This document shows, piece by piece, positions 44,834-55,517 of a stretch of DNA of 64,000 nucleotides. Source of the stretch: Acheta domesticus (lineage: Eukaryota; Arthropoda; Insecta; Orthoptera; Gryllidae). The notes under the pieces were generated by a model. The model saw only the letters and a program-made list of their open reading frames with translations. It was not told where the DNA came from and made no database searches. Each line of letters begins with the position of its first letter. The first letter of the stretch is position 1. The stretch is from positions 94,098,141 to 94,162,140 of the forward strand of contig JAHLJT010002630.1 in NCBI GenBank assembly GCA_031308135.1, written 5' to 3'. The position numbers and the translations under genes were made by a program.

Positions 44834-46485
44834 ATTGTTATTTATTTGGCAGTTCCGGTTGTGTCATTCACCGCGTATGCATTTCTAAGTAATCCGAAAG
44901 TTACAAAGATTAGAGGATAATCTAATTCGAGAAACAGGATCAGAAACGCCATCATCCGAAAGACTACAATGGTTGCTTGATACGAACGTACGAGATAAGG
45001 AGAATAATTCATTGGATGAATTAATTTAACGATAAAATATAATGGCTCACATGAGGAAAAATGAATTCTCAAGGAAACCCTTGTTTAAAAATGCTTTAAA
45101 TTTGTACTGTACTTCGGTGTTACAATTATAACATAATAGAATTTCTCGTCCTAATCACTTTCAAAATTTCCTCTCAATCAGAGTCCACAATGCGTAATGT
45201 GTTCTCTGCGAGTTTATTGGCTGAACAGCTAGGAGGTGCGTAATGCAGTCTCCTTGCGTAATCGTTCTCGCGACTGTGCATTTTAATGTATCATCGACTA
45301 TACACAGAGAAGAACATGACACCTGACGACTGATATCTAGTTAAATAACGAAAATTGCGTTACTTATAAACATGGGAGTGTTTATATCTTAAAATTAACA
45401 CTCAATAAAATTTCAACGTATTACTCTAAGATTTTTCAAAGACATACAGTATCATGCAGTCGATGTTTTTGATATATCTAGTTAAATGAGTCCTTATATG
45501 TACATTGAACATATTATTGTAAATATTCTCAAGTGGAGGTGAAGAAATGGTCCCAGCAGTTAAAGGAGACTAAGTCCTAGTAGATAATTGAACCGTTTAA
45601 CAAGTACTTCTTTTGCACAAAGAAATCATCATAGAAAGTGATCTCCACATTACTTCTTTCCAAGTCCTTCATGTTAAGAGACTTGTTTGCAATACTTATC
45701 GACGTTTGTCAAGAATCGATACAGATAATGCATTATCGCCTATGGCTCATTTGTGTTATTCTCACAAGAACTTTCTCATAACTCATTTACAAGCAATGAT
45801 AATTTGAAGTAGCATACGATATTTTTCAAATTATTTGTTGGTTGGTTTTATATGAGGCGAAGTGAAATGTGTGAGACATCGTCATTTATATTATTTCAAT
45901 GAATCGAGAATTAAACTACTACTGTGCAAATTACACCGGTATAATATAATTTCAATGAGAATTCAAATTCGTGTTTTAGAGGACATTATCAAGTTACAAA
46001 GAAGAACCAATTCTCAACCACTCCTCGAAGTGCAAAGTGATCGCGTTGGTTATTCCAAGGTATACCTGCAGTAAGGATGGCAACGATATAGATTTTATAA
46101 GTGCTGTTAGTTTTTTTTTCATTATATCTAAAAAGAGTAGTCGCAAAATATTATCTCCCCTCCTCTTGTTCACTCCATCTCACCACGATCGGCCCCAACT
46201 TGCCCTTCCAAGAAGCATTTCGTATTTCATTCTCGTATTTCCAATTTTGCAAAGTTTGAGACGTAACCAAACTAAGGTAATATTTTGGAATCGCAAACTT
46301 GTTATTTTCTCAGATGCTCACGGCAAATCGTCCATTGTTTGGGAGCAGTTGCTTTAATGGACGAAAGGTTACAATACATACATGCATACGTAGACACATA
46401 CATTCATAAATGTATTATATGTATATTACACATATATTACACACATTACATATATATCTGCTTTATTCCACGATCATCTGTAGTA
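44834..46485. other. AT-rich stretch, no recognised features
   Basis: Short frames (45613-46357) show no recognisable domain. An ATACAT/ACACATAT-type low-complexity patch lies at about 46375-46455. Confidence 0.4.
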
Positions 46486-46743
46486 TAATCCATCCAGTTG
46501 TTCATGGGTATTAGTCCATAAATGAAGACAATGTTATATCAGTTGGCCAACGTTTCGGAGTTGTGTGTTTCCAGCATACTTGTAAGTAATTTAGTGTTAC
46601 ACATTGTTTCTAACCATGTTGTTAATATATTCAGCCCAGACGAAAACTTCTTTAAACCTCTTATAAAACTTCTAAATGTTGGCAAACTGATATAACATTA
46701 TCTTAATTTATGGACCAATACCCATGCACAACTGGATGGATTA
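46486..46743. mobile_element. MITE with ~70-bp terminal inverted repeats
   Basis: The left arm TAATCCATCCAGTTGTTCATGGGTATTAGTCCATAAATGAAG... and the right arm pair over ~70 bp with few mismatches (TAATCCATCCAGTTG against CAACTGGATGGATTA; TGTTATATCAGTTGGCCAACGTTT against AAATGTTGGCAAACTGATATAACA). The interior is ~110 bp. Superfamily not assigned. A right-arm relative may lie at about 53911-53965. Confidence 0.8.
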
Positions 46744-47100
46744 CGTACATACATCCACTTTTATGTTGAGAGGTTTGTGTTGAGCGAAAGGTAGTGGGCG
46801 ATATGTGAAGTGTGACGAGTGAGGGGCGAGGGACTAGTGCCAAAAAGCAAGGGACAAAGAGAGAACTGATAGGTGGGAAGCAAAGAGTTTTGAAGACTGC
46901 AACACAAGGATGACGGAACACTGGCTAGGAGGGACAGGCAAGGCGTTTAGTCAGACACAAGGGGAAGGGTGAGCTACAATGGGCGTAGGTGATGAGTGAG
47001 GGGCATTAAATGATGAGTGAGGAACAATGAGTGATAGGTGAGGATGTTGGGGGAGAGGTGATGAGTGAAGAGTATTAGTTTATTGGTGAGAGACTTTTGG
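46744..47100. repeat. G/A-rich degenerate minisatellite
   Basis: Words such as GATGAGTGAGGGGC, GATGAGTGAGGAAC, GAGTGATAGGTGAGG and GGTGATGAGTGAAG recur from about 46815, densest at 46970-47095. Confidence 0.6.
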
Positions 47101-47109
47101 CATTCCGAA

Positions 47110-47760
47110 TCCAAAAAAATACATACAACATCTTCGCCAGAACCTTATTTATGTCGCTTGAAATTTGTCTGTAATATTTTTTGTTAGTGTCCAGACTTCT
47201 GCCCCAGATACTACTGTACTCTCTATGAAGGAGCTATGTTAGCGCTTCTTGGTGTTCATTAAAATAATCGACTTCCACATAACTGGATTCAACTGTCTTG
47301 CGGCTATTTTTCCTCTTAAATGTTTATTTTTTACATCCGGTTCGTCTCTACCATCTGCTGTTAATGACTCCCACATACTTATATTGTGAATTACCTTAAA
47401 CCATTCCTATACCACTCCCTAAATCATGGGACGTACCCCATCCCACCATATATTCTTTTGTACATTTATTTCCATTCCCAATTTTCCATACTCTCCTACT
47501 AATTGTCTAAACATGTAAGTTACATCATCATCATTTTCAGCCATTATCATCTGGTCATCTGCAAGTAGTAGACTAAGCACTGTTTCAACACATATTTTCA
47601 CCCATACTTCTACACTTTCTTCTCCATTCTTTTGTGGCTTTACCTATGTATATCTGAAACAGGGTTGGAGATACACAGTATCCTTGCCATAATCCTTTAT
47701 TTACTGGAAAGTCGTCCGATAGACATTTTCCCTCTTTTACTTAACTTCTGTTATCTTTTT
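47110..47760 (-). pseudogene. Decayed LINE reverse transcriptase
   Basis: The minus strand encodes, in order: a GYCVSPTLFQIYI segment (RT motif 'G...SPTLFN.YI', ~47690), then VETVLSLLLADDQMIMAE (the (F/Y)ADD active-site block, ~47570), then YMFRQLVGEYGKLGMEINVQK (~47480), then a 'WTLTKNITDKF' segment (~47180) near the domain end. The first two are in different frames, so at least one frameshift is present. The ORF at 47419-47601 is one fragment. Clade not assigned. It is clearly non-functional. Confidence 0.7.
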
Positions 47761-47880
47761 GTAAAGTTGCTTTACTGCATGTATGTATGTTGTTGATATT
47801 CCCTTTTCTTGATTTTTAAATTAAGGTTTCAAAATGCGATTTTTTAAAATTTAAAGTGCTAAATTCTATCATCACCAACG
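47761..47880. other. Unassigned spacer
   Basis: Contains ATGTATGT repeats. Nothing else. Confidence 0.3.
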
Positions 47881-48051
47881 ATGAACGTCCTTTAATCTGG
47901 AGCGTCCGACTGGGCTGGCAGCGACGCTGGTGCTATCTGTTGGCGCGGGAGGTGCAACAGCGATCGCGATTAGACAAGCGCTCACGTCCCCTGGCATCTG
48001 CCCTGTTGTCCGCCTGCCTCGACGGGCGCCGCCGCGCGCGCGCCGCGAAGA
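47881..48051. other. Short GC-rich patch
   Basis: A CpG-rich ~170-bp block (GACGGGCGCCGCCGCGCGCGCGCC). Frames on both strands, up to 73 codons, cannot be supported as a gene. Confidence 0.35.
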
Positions 48052-48105
48052 CCTCCCGGTCAGAGGCACTGCAGTGACATAAATTGATGCCCTGAGCCGA
48101 TTAGC
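48052..48105 (-). mobile_element. SINE-A 5'-head fragment
   Basis: CCTCCCGGTCAGAGGCACTGC, AGTGACATAAATTGATGCCCTGAGCC is the reverse complement of the first ~50 bp of SINE-A as seen at 570-630. It is a head-only piece, unusual because SINE copies normally lose the head, not the body. Confidence 0.7.
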
Positions 48106-48183
48106 AACTTGGGCCGTGTACTCTCAAATCGTAGATCGTTTTTATTAATTTTTGCCGCTGCTACCTACGACGATCGTTAATGG

Positions 48184-48416
48184 CAGTGGTGTCAAGGTCT
48201 TCTACTGCTGGCAGTGGCACACTTCGTGGCACCGTAGCTGCCACGAGCGTCTCTGCGCCAGTAGCGTCGGAATAGGAATCTATTAGTAACCCCGGCGTTT
48301 TACAGTAAGGATGGCGTTGTATCTGGTGGCGGGGTAACGAACTGCGTGGAGGGGCGATTTCGTCGTGGCACTCGTGCCACAGACTCACGCTCGTGGCATC
48401 GACCTTGACAACACTG
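48184..48416. mobile_element. hAT-like MITE
   Basis: CAGTGGTGTCAAGGTC at the left pairs with GACCTTGACAACACTG at the right (15 of 16). Inner GCCACGAGCGT also occurs in inverted orientation. Flanks GTTAATGG (48176-48183) and GTTTATTG (48417-48424) agree at 6 of 8 positions, consistent with a decayed 8-bp hAT duplication. CAGTG ends and TGGCAC words fit hAT MITEs. No coding capacity. Confidence 0.65.
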
Positions 48417-48424
48417 GTTTATTG

Positions 48425-48967
48425 GATTAGCCGTGGGGGCAAAGGGGCGGAACGTGGGACGCGATGGCCTACTTCAAATCCCAAGCGGCACGCCCGGATT
48501 AGAGACCTCCGCTGAAGTTCTCTTGGCATGACGTGTCTCTTTATCGGCAGTGCAGACGGGGGGGGCGATCACACCGATTGATCCACATTTTTAAGCTGTC
48601 AAAAACAATAAATGGTGTTATCGTGTTTATGTTGTTGCGAGTCTGTTGACAAAGGACCGTAAAACGAGAGATCGTTCGTTTGAAACCCGATAGTGATGAA
48701 TTTTCAACACAAATTAACAAGTTGTGAAAGCTGGCGTCGAGTAGATGAGAGTTATTCTAGAGATTGATTGATCTAATTGGTTGTATTCCACTTTTCCGTC
48801 TGGTTAAAATCTCGGTTTTCTTGCGGGACATAGATGTCAGACCAGTATGCGAACTTGAATGTAAATTCATCAGAGAGAAGAAGAAAAGTGTCCCTTTCTC
48901 ATGTAATTTTCACCGTCTGTGCTTCGCTCAGATCCAGCATTACCGCTATCTCTGCAGCCATTCTGAT
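48425..48967. other. Unassigned, with a weak tRNA-like motif
   Basis: TAGCCGTGGGGGCAAAGG and ACTTCAAATCCCAAGC near 48428-48485 are weakly box A/B-like. A 76-codon plus-strand frame at 48764-48994 has no recognised domain. Confidence 0.35.
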
Positions 48968-49447
48968 CGGGGGGTCCTAGGATTCGACTCTTGACGGTGA
49001 AAAATTTTCGACACTAACTGTGTAGTAATTCGAAAGCAGCCAATATCCGAGGGAGCATTATAGCTATCAGCTGCTCTGCTAGTATTCATAGTTTCCCTCC
49101 ATTGATACTAGGCGAATATCCGAGCAGTATCTTAACAAACGGGCCACGGACCGCTGGCAATATTTCCTTCGCGTTTGTTTTATCCTGTCCCCTTACACAC
49201 ACATACATGCACTACACTATCGCACATGCCGCGAGCTTGTTCTGGCTGGGGCAATGACCCGCTGGTGGGAGATACCTAGTCGGGGATAACGCCCTCAAGT
49301 CGTCGTGTAGGTCAGCGCCGGATATCACAATCCAATTGTGAAAGAATCATCGCCACCCCCTGGGACAAAACATTAACTACTTAACGGGACTAATGTTCAT
49401 ATCAGTTGCCATGCTCGGAAACATTAAATCAATTACCTAATCAATCT
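48968..49447 (+). mobile_element. SINE-A copy 13
   Basis: Starts at the box B region (GGTCCTAGGATTCGACTC). The body is GGCGAATATCCGAGCAGT, AACAAACGGGCCACGGACCG, CTGGCTGGGGC and TGTAGGTCAGCGCCGG; the tail is TCAATTACCTAATCAATC. Moderately diverged. Confidence 0.82.
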
Positions 49448-50024
49448 AACGTAATTATCGTTGGAAAATCACACTATCCAGAGTTCAGGTGTTACATAAC
49501 GGAGGAGTGCCTTGATCTTTAAATCACTCCAGAATCTTGGTGTGCGGCATTGACGTACGTTTACTGAAGGGAAGTCTAAAGAGCTGAATAATCTCCCCGC
49601 GCTAATGATTTTCTCAACGGTCTCCCAAAACTTCCCTGGACACTCAATGGGTAGAAGGAAAATACAAAGGTAAACGTAAGAGAAAATTTTAAAACTCTTA
49701 CATTTTAAATCAAATCAACATGCACTACTCTTGTGCTGTGTAGCTGTGATGTGTCCAGGAATAGTAAACGTCATGCTGTGATCGTGAAAAAGATGTAAAG
49801 AGTTTGAAACATGGATTTGGAGAGAGATGGCGATCAGTTGGCGAGTCAGAGTAAGAATCATTAAATGCTGGCAAGAGTGCGCGAAAACAAAAATATTGTT
49901 TTTTGTCGAAAGGCGAAAAAATAACTGACAGCTCGAGCTTAACTGCTTCCTTGGCGCAATGAAGTTGCGGGACATGCTTCATCTCCCACAGCCCATTTTT
50001 CTCCGTTTTCGCCTGCTCTGGCAA
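49448..50024. other. Unassigned stretch
   Basis: Two overlapping minus-strand frames (49715-50024) show no recognised domain. No repeat identified. Confidence 0.4.
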
Positions 50025-50033
50025 TCGATCAAC

Positions 50034-50564
50034 CGACTTAGATGGCTCAGGACATTACTGCAGTCGCTCTATCCGGGAGGTGCTAGAGTTCCACTCCCGA
50101 CGGCGGCAGAATTTTCAACACTAGCTAATTAGCTAGGTCGAATTCAGCCGCTGTCTGGAGGAGAATTCTAGTGGCCGGCTGCTCTGATCGGTAGTTTTCA
50201 GTGGTTTCTCTGATCAACATCAGGCGAATGCCGGAGCAGTAACCTAACAAACGGGTAACGAACCGCGCGCGATGTTTCCTTCCCCTTCCTTGTATCATCA
50301 TCCCTTACACACACTTACATGCACGGCAGTACCACACATGGCAAGGGACCAGACGAGAACTTGTCCCGGCTGGGGCGGTTGCCCTGTTGGTGGGAGTACC
50401 TGGTTGGGAAAACCCCGCTAACCGACGTGTAGGTCGGCACCGGATCTCTTTATCCAGTGGGGGGGAAGGTCACCGCCACCTCCCGCGAAAAAACACGCAC
50501 CACACTTACAGGACTAAAGACCTTAGCTGTTAGTACGCCCCGAATCACTAATCCATCAATCATT
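50034..50564 (+). mobile_element. SINE-A copy 14, full length
   Basis: The reference copy for the family, ~530 bp. The head is TTAGATGGCTCAGGACATTAC (box A-like), and GCTAGAGTTCCACTCCCG is a slightly decayed box B. All body blocks are present in order (GCTAGGTCGAATTCAGCCG, GGCCGGCTGCTCTGATCGG, GGCGAATGCCGGAGCAGT, GGTTGGGAAAACCCCGC, GACGTGTAGGTCGGCACCGG, CACCGCCACCTCCCGCG). The tail is ATCACTAATCCATCAATCATTC. Flanking TCGATCAAC (50025-50033) and TCGATCTAAC (50565-50574) look like a target duplication with one indel. Foldback element B4 abuts the 3' end. Confidence 0.9.
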
Positions 50565-50575
50565 CGATCTAACTA

Positions 50576-50807
50576 TACTTCGGTTTTTCTTTCTTGGCGC
50601 GTGGGGGGGTGGCATCAAAATGGAATATCTCACGGTATTTCGCGTCGTTCTCGGTTGTGCCGCTAGGAGTCGCATGATCGTGACTGTATCGCGCAGTGCT
50701 GGCGATCATGCGACTCCAAGCGGCACAACCGAGAACGACGCGAACTACCGTGAGATATTCCATTTTGATGACACACCCGCACGCGCCAAGAAAGAAAAAC
50801 CAAAGTG
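50576..50807. mobile_element. Foldback element B4
   Basis: Outer arms ACTTCGGTTTTTCTTTCTTGGCGCGTG and CACGCGCCAAGAAAGAAAAACCAAAGT are complementary, as are the inner arms (AATGGAATATCTCACGGTA with TACCGTGAGATATTCCATT) and GTCGCATGATCG with CGATCATGCGAC. Its outer arm resembles B1 rather than B2/B3. Overlapping frames of up to 128 codons are arm translations. Confidence 0.87.
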
Positions 50808-51990
50808 TTCGCGCCCGAACGCAGGTATTCGGTGTGTGGGCCGACGCGGGGCCAAAGGAGACCCATCGACCGCCAAATCCCGGCCGCCGCTCCTGGATCA
50901 GAAGCCTGCCCGACGCCTGCGCCTTACGCCACGATGAGCTTTGTTATTCATCAAGTGGCGTTCGCGTGCAGATTGATCACACAATCGGAATGCCTAACGT
51001 CGCCGTGAATAGCCTCCCATTCAGAGATATCGCCGCTACTCATTGTCTCGGCAATGAGATATGGATGGTTCCAGATCATTAGTCATACGTCTATATTTGC
51101 TAATATTACGGCAGCTCGATTGTATTGTGATTTAGGAATGTTGAATTATCTGTCGTCTTTCAGATGCACGTGTACTGGAGACGCGCTGTTAGTTCGTGAG
51201 AACATCTTCGCAACCGTTTTCAAAGAATCGAAGGATATACAAAGAAAATATTCCAACCACTGTATTTCATATTCATGTTACAAAGAACGCATTTTGACCT
51301 GTCTGGAGAAGTATTACATGCGGCGTTGGAGTATATTGTTTGTATTTGAGAGCACTATTGTATAATGATAAAGCACGTGATAATAATTGACAAAATGGCG
51401 TTTCGCATTTTTATAGTAATAAGCATTTCCTTCGTGTTTTTCAGGAAACGCTTCTCAATAAGTCCAAGGTGAAGTTATTTTTTAGGTAATTGGTATAATG
51501 GAAAAGAAAATCAATTCATATGTACTAGATATACGGATATCAAATCGTGGAGATTTGGCTTTAAAGAGATGAAGAAAATGTGTTGCTACATGTTTTTAAA
51601 CATGTTTGCTTAGTCGAGTAACAGCTGCAGTTTCTATTTCAAACGTTAATTATGAATACTGGAAGGAGATTGAATTGGTTCTGAAATGAAATTCAACATT
51701 TGCACAAATAGGCCTGCCCGACGCCTGCGCCTTACGCCACGCCACCCTTACATTGGATAAATGAGTAGTATGTCATATCATTTTTTTCGATTATCATAAA
51801 CAGTCATAAAACATTTAAACTTATTATTGAAATTAGAAGAGTAAAATTCTTTCAACTACATTTCGTGATTTAATTTTTTACAATATTATAATTACTGCCA
51901 TCAATTTTACTATCAACTAATTATCTACTTTCCTCGCTTTTATTCATTTATTTCTTTACTTATTTATGCCGTTTTCACTTTGTACTAGTT
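50808..51990. other. Unassigned stretch with 30-bp direct repeats
   Basis: An identical 30-bp GC-rich block (starts GCCTGCCCGACGCC, ends CTTACGCCACG) occurs at 50904-50933 and 51712-51741 in the same orientation. The DNA between them is AT-rich and unassigned. Confidence 0.6.

Positions 51991-51994
<4 letters not shown>

Positions 51995-52024
<30 letters not shown>
51995..52024. repeat. (GAT)10 microsatellite
   Basis: Ten perfect GAT units. Confidence 0.95.
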
Positions 52025-52025
<1 letters not shown>

Positions 52026-53420
52026 ACGTTAGCCTAGTCATAGAAGCGTGTTACCATAAAAAACGAATTGGCTATCTCTCTTAATAATATAAGGAAAGTT
52101 GCACGTAAGAAATGTAATCGTACGAGTCGACTTTACTCTCTCAGGGGAAAACGGACAAAGGCTTTGCCATCGATGACGTTTGCTCGAGAGCCTTCAAGTG
52201 GGTCATGTGAGCTCTTCGATGTAAAGTCAACATACGTCTTCCTGCAGATTATAATCGAACTTCAGCCTCTGAATGATATCTCCTCATCAGTCGAGGCCAC
52301 TTGATTCGCTAGTTTTGCAACAGTTTGCAATGGACTTATTCACTTCAACGGCTGCTGCTTTTAGCTTCGGTGCCGTAATATAATTTGTCCACTTTTTTTG
52401 GTTTATGTTCTGATGCAAATTGGATACTAGATTACGTTACCATTTTACCTACATCTTTGAGGATTAAAATATTAAAAAAGGACTGCAAAAACTAGTCAAG
52501 GAAAATTTAGGTGAAATTGTAGTCTTCAATACCTACGAATTTTGTATTTTTTGCAGGAAATTACAGTAAAATGGTTTAAGAATAAACTACACATTCAAAT
52601 TTCTGACGTCGCCAAGCCGGTCCGTGGTGACTTATCAAGTAAAGTACACATCCTTATACAAACACCACACACATTACACCTAACATACGTCACATACATA
52701 CCAGGACACTATATACGAGTAAACCATCACACAAGCAGCGACAAGCTTTTTCACACACTCCTCCATATTTCTTTCGCATTTCGAACTTGTTTTTACTCTC
52801 TTCCTCATATTGATATCCCTTTCTTTATATCCCTTTCTTTCTTTCTGTTTTCTGAGCACAACGCTTTAGCATCGCTAAATAGACAACATTCAAACTAAGA
52901 TAAGACTATTTTTTCCTCAACAACGCTCAACCAGCTCAGTTCAGTAACATGACACAGCGTACGTTGAAACACGTTATCATTTAGGGAGTTTCTTTAGGGA
53001 ATTCGTGTATAAAAGCGTTAACAACATATAGTTAAAAGTATATTTCTGTTTATGCTAGCACTTACAACAAAATACTGCTGCAAATTAGACTGTAAGTGCT
53101 TACACCAAATATTTGTCGAATGGAAAAATATAAGAACAGGAGAACAGATGCACCACTTTCATTCTAATTTCCGCGTCTCACAACGTACAATCTGTTTCTC
53201 ACAAAATCTTGAAAACAACTTTCGATCCAAATCGTGTTCGGAATATCACGTTGATGGCGTTCCAAAGAACTGCTGAATTACCAGTCCAACGAATTGGAAG
53301 CTTTAAAAGGGAAAGGGGAAGGGAGCAAATACTTTTAGATCGGATTCTAAGCGCTGCGGGAAGAGAAGGGGAACAACTTCTCCCCCACCATCACCACCAG
53401 TGATTCACATGAAGCACCGC
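52025..53420. other. AT-rich stretch, no recognised features
   Basis: No gene recognised. The 118-codon plus-strand frame at 52542-52898 has no domain and follows TTTTTTGCAG, a splice-acceptor look-alike. Confidence 0.4.
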
Positions 53421-53508
53421 AACGCGTATTATATCGAATGCGTATTGTGCCGAATACGTATTGTACTGAATCCTTATCGTAACAAATGCGTATTCGTACC
53501 GTACACAT
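53421..53508 (+). repeat. Short minisatellite, ~19-20-bp unit
   Basis: CGAATGCGTATTGTGC, CGAATACGTATTGTAC, TGAATCCTTATCGTAAC and AAATGCGTATTCGTAC recur in tandem: four to five degenerate units. Confidence 0.65.
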
Positions 53509-53561
53509 TCATAAATGTGACGGTGAGTCGTTATGTTTTCAAGGACACCACTGAAGTCAGG

Positions 53562-53838
53562 TTTATGGGATTGGGTCAGTGGAGAAAAAATGTCAATATA
53601 TGGTTGTTTGTCAAGATTTAGGAAAATGTATTTCCAACATCAAGGCTATAAAAGATTATAAATATCAAGAAAAAGCAAATGAGACCACAAAATCAAATGC
53701 ATTTAAAATTGTTTGTGATCTTTTGTGATTTTTCTTGTTTCCTCATCTTGAATGAGGAATGACGGAAATATATTTTCCGAAACATTGGCAAACAACCGTG
53801 TATTGATATTTTTTCTCCAATGTCCAAGCTTCATGATC
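53562..53838. mobile_element. MITE-like inverted repeat
   Basis: GGAGAAAAAATGTCAATATATGGTTGTTTG (left) and the reverse complement of the right arm, GGAGAAAAAATATCAATACACGGTTGTTTG, match closely over ~60 bp and more loosely further out. The interior is ~130 bp and AT-rich. Superfamily unknown. Confidence 0.7.
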
Positions 53839-54397
53839 CTACTTTCTGTATGTATACTACTGTATTAGCTGTCAACCCATCTGAGAGCACACAGGTTGTT
53901 TCTTGACTGATATAACACTTACTTGTAGGAGAGGCATAAATAAACTTTTGTACCAATACCTATTCATTATTTTAGAAACATTGCATAATTGTGTCGACAA
54001 TCGATGCATTACATAATTGTTTCATGTACTCACAGGAATCGTGAGCACTGTTTCTCAATAGTTAATTCAGTCAGATTCCGTCGTAGCCGTAATATTTCCT
54101 GTACCTATATCTCAAGAAGCAAGTAATGACTTTATTATCTGAAAACATTCCTCTGACAAAATACAAAACTACGATAGGGCTGGTGAGGCATCAGCGATCC
54201 GTGGAACGCAAGGCTTGAGTTCCGTACACCACTCGCATTTGATGGATTAGGAGTGAATAAGGGAGTTAGGTAAAAAGTACAGAGAGAATACGGGAGTTTG
54301 GGGACAACACCTTTATCATTTTCACTGGATTTATTAGTGAAGGAAAATTGTTATATTTATTTATTATACATAATTTTCATCACCCTTTTAAAAATTG
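53839..54397. other. Unassigned AT-rich stretch
   Basis: CTGATATAACACTTACTTGTA ... TACCAATACCTATTC (53911-53965) resembles the right arm of the MITE at 46486-46743. Nothing else recognised. Confidence 0.4.
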
Positions 54398-54471
54398 CAC
54401 CTCACAGTAGCGTCGTGGTTAGAGCAACTGAGCGTAAACCAGGGGATCCGGATTCGAATCCCGGTAGGGTG
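54398..54471 (+). pseudogene. tRNA-like sequence (pseudo-tRNA or SINE head)
   Basis: A 74-nt segment whose ends CACCTCA and TAGGGTG pair at 6 of 7 positions (one wobble), with a box A-like TAGCGTCGTGGTTAGAGCA and a box B-like GGATTCGAATCCCGG. The D-stem has a mismatch and no stable anticodon stem forms, so a functional tRNA is unlikely. No matching SINE body was found elsewhere in the window. Confidence 0.5.
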
Positions 54472-55504
54472 TTAATTCTTTGAACAAATTTAATTTATTC
54501 AATATTATCATCCCTCCTTCCACCAACTTTCACAATTGCGATAAGCGAAGCAGATGGCACGTCCATTTCTGACGACGTCCATTTCTCGCAGTGACCTTCT
54601 TACAATAGGAATGGGTCTCCAGTTTCTTTTGGCTTAGAGATAGTAATCACAGGGTATCATATCAGATGAATGAGGTCAATGTTACAGTTCGTATTATCGC
54701 CAGATTATACTTGCTACGTAACATTTTGCGGTTTGTATTTTACTGAATAATTACTCTTATGAATTAGTGCCGCAAAAATATAACTTTATTTATTTTACGA
54801 CAAAAACAGTTAAAAACTATGTGTGACGTCCATTTCTGGCGATGCCTCGCAATGACAGATTTGATCTATTTGCTGCATTCTTGTGCAGGCATGAGAAGCA
54901 ACAATGGTCAATGATTTTGTAATTTCTAATGGAGATTATAAGACGTTTTACCAAGAGCATATTTTATAGAAAACAAATACCACCTTCCACAATTGCGGGA
55001 AGCGTAGTAGATGGCACGTCCATTTCTGACGATGTCTCGCAGTGACCTTCCTATGGTAGGGATGGGTCTCTATGTGCTGATTCTCGTGAATTGTTTCCTT
55101 TGGCTTAGAGATAGAAATCACAGGGATGTATATCAGGTGAATGCGGTCAATGTTACAGTACCACTTATCAGCAGATTATACTTGCTACGTAACATTTTGC
55201 GGTTTGTATTTTACGGAATAATTACTCTTACGAATTAGTGCCGTAAAAATATAGATTTATTTAGTTGTGATTTATTTGTGTTAAAAACTGTGTGACGTCC
55301 ATTTCTGGCGATGTCTCGCAGTGACAGATTGATCTATTGGCTGCATTCTTGAGCAGGCATCAGAAGCAACAATGGTCAGATGTTTTGTAATCTCTAACGG
55401 AGATTGCAAGGCATTTTACCAAGAACATATTTTCTAGAAAACAAATATCACCTTCCATAGTTGCGGGAAGCGTAGTAGTCCATTTCTAACGATGTCTCTC
55501 AGTC

Positions 55505-55517
55505 ACCTTCCTATGGT
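55505..55517. repeat. 13-bp target-site duplication, left
   Basis: ACCTTCCTATGGT is repeated exactly at 56368-56380. Unit 2 of the array has one uninterrupted GACCTTCCTATGGT at this point, showing the pre-insertion state. Confidence 0.93.
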
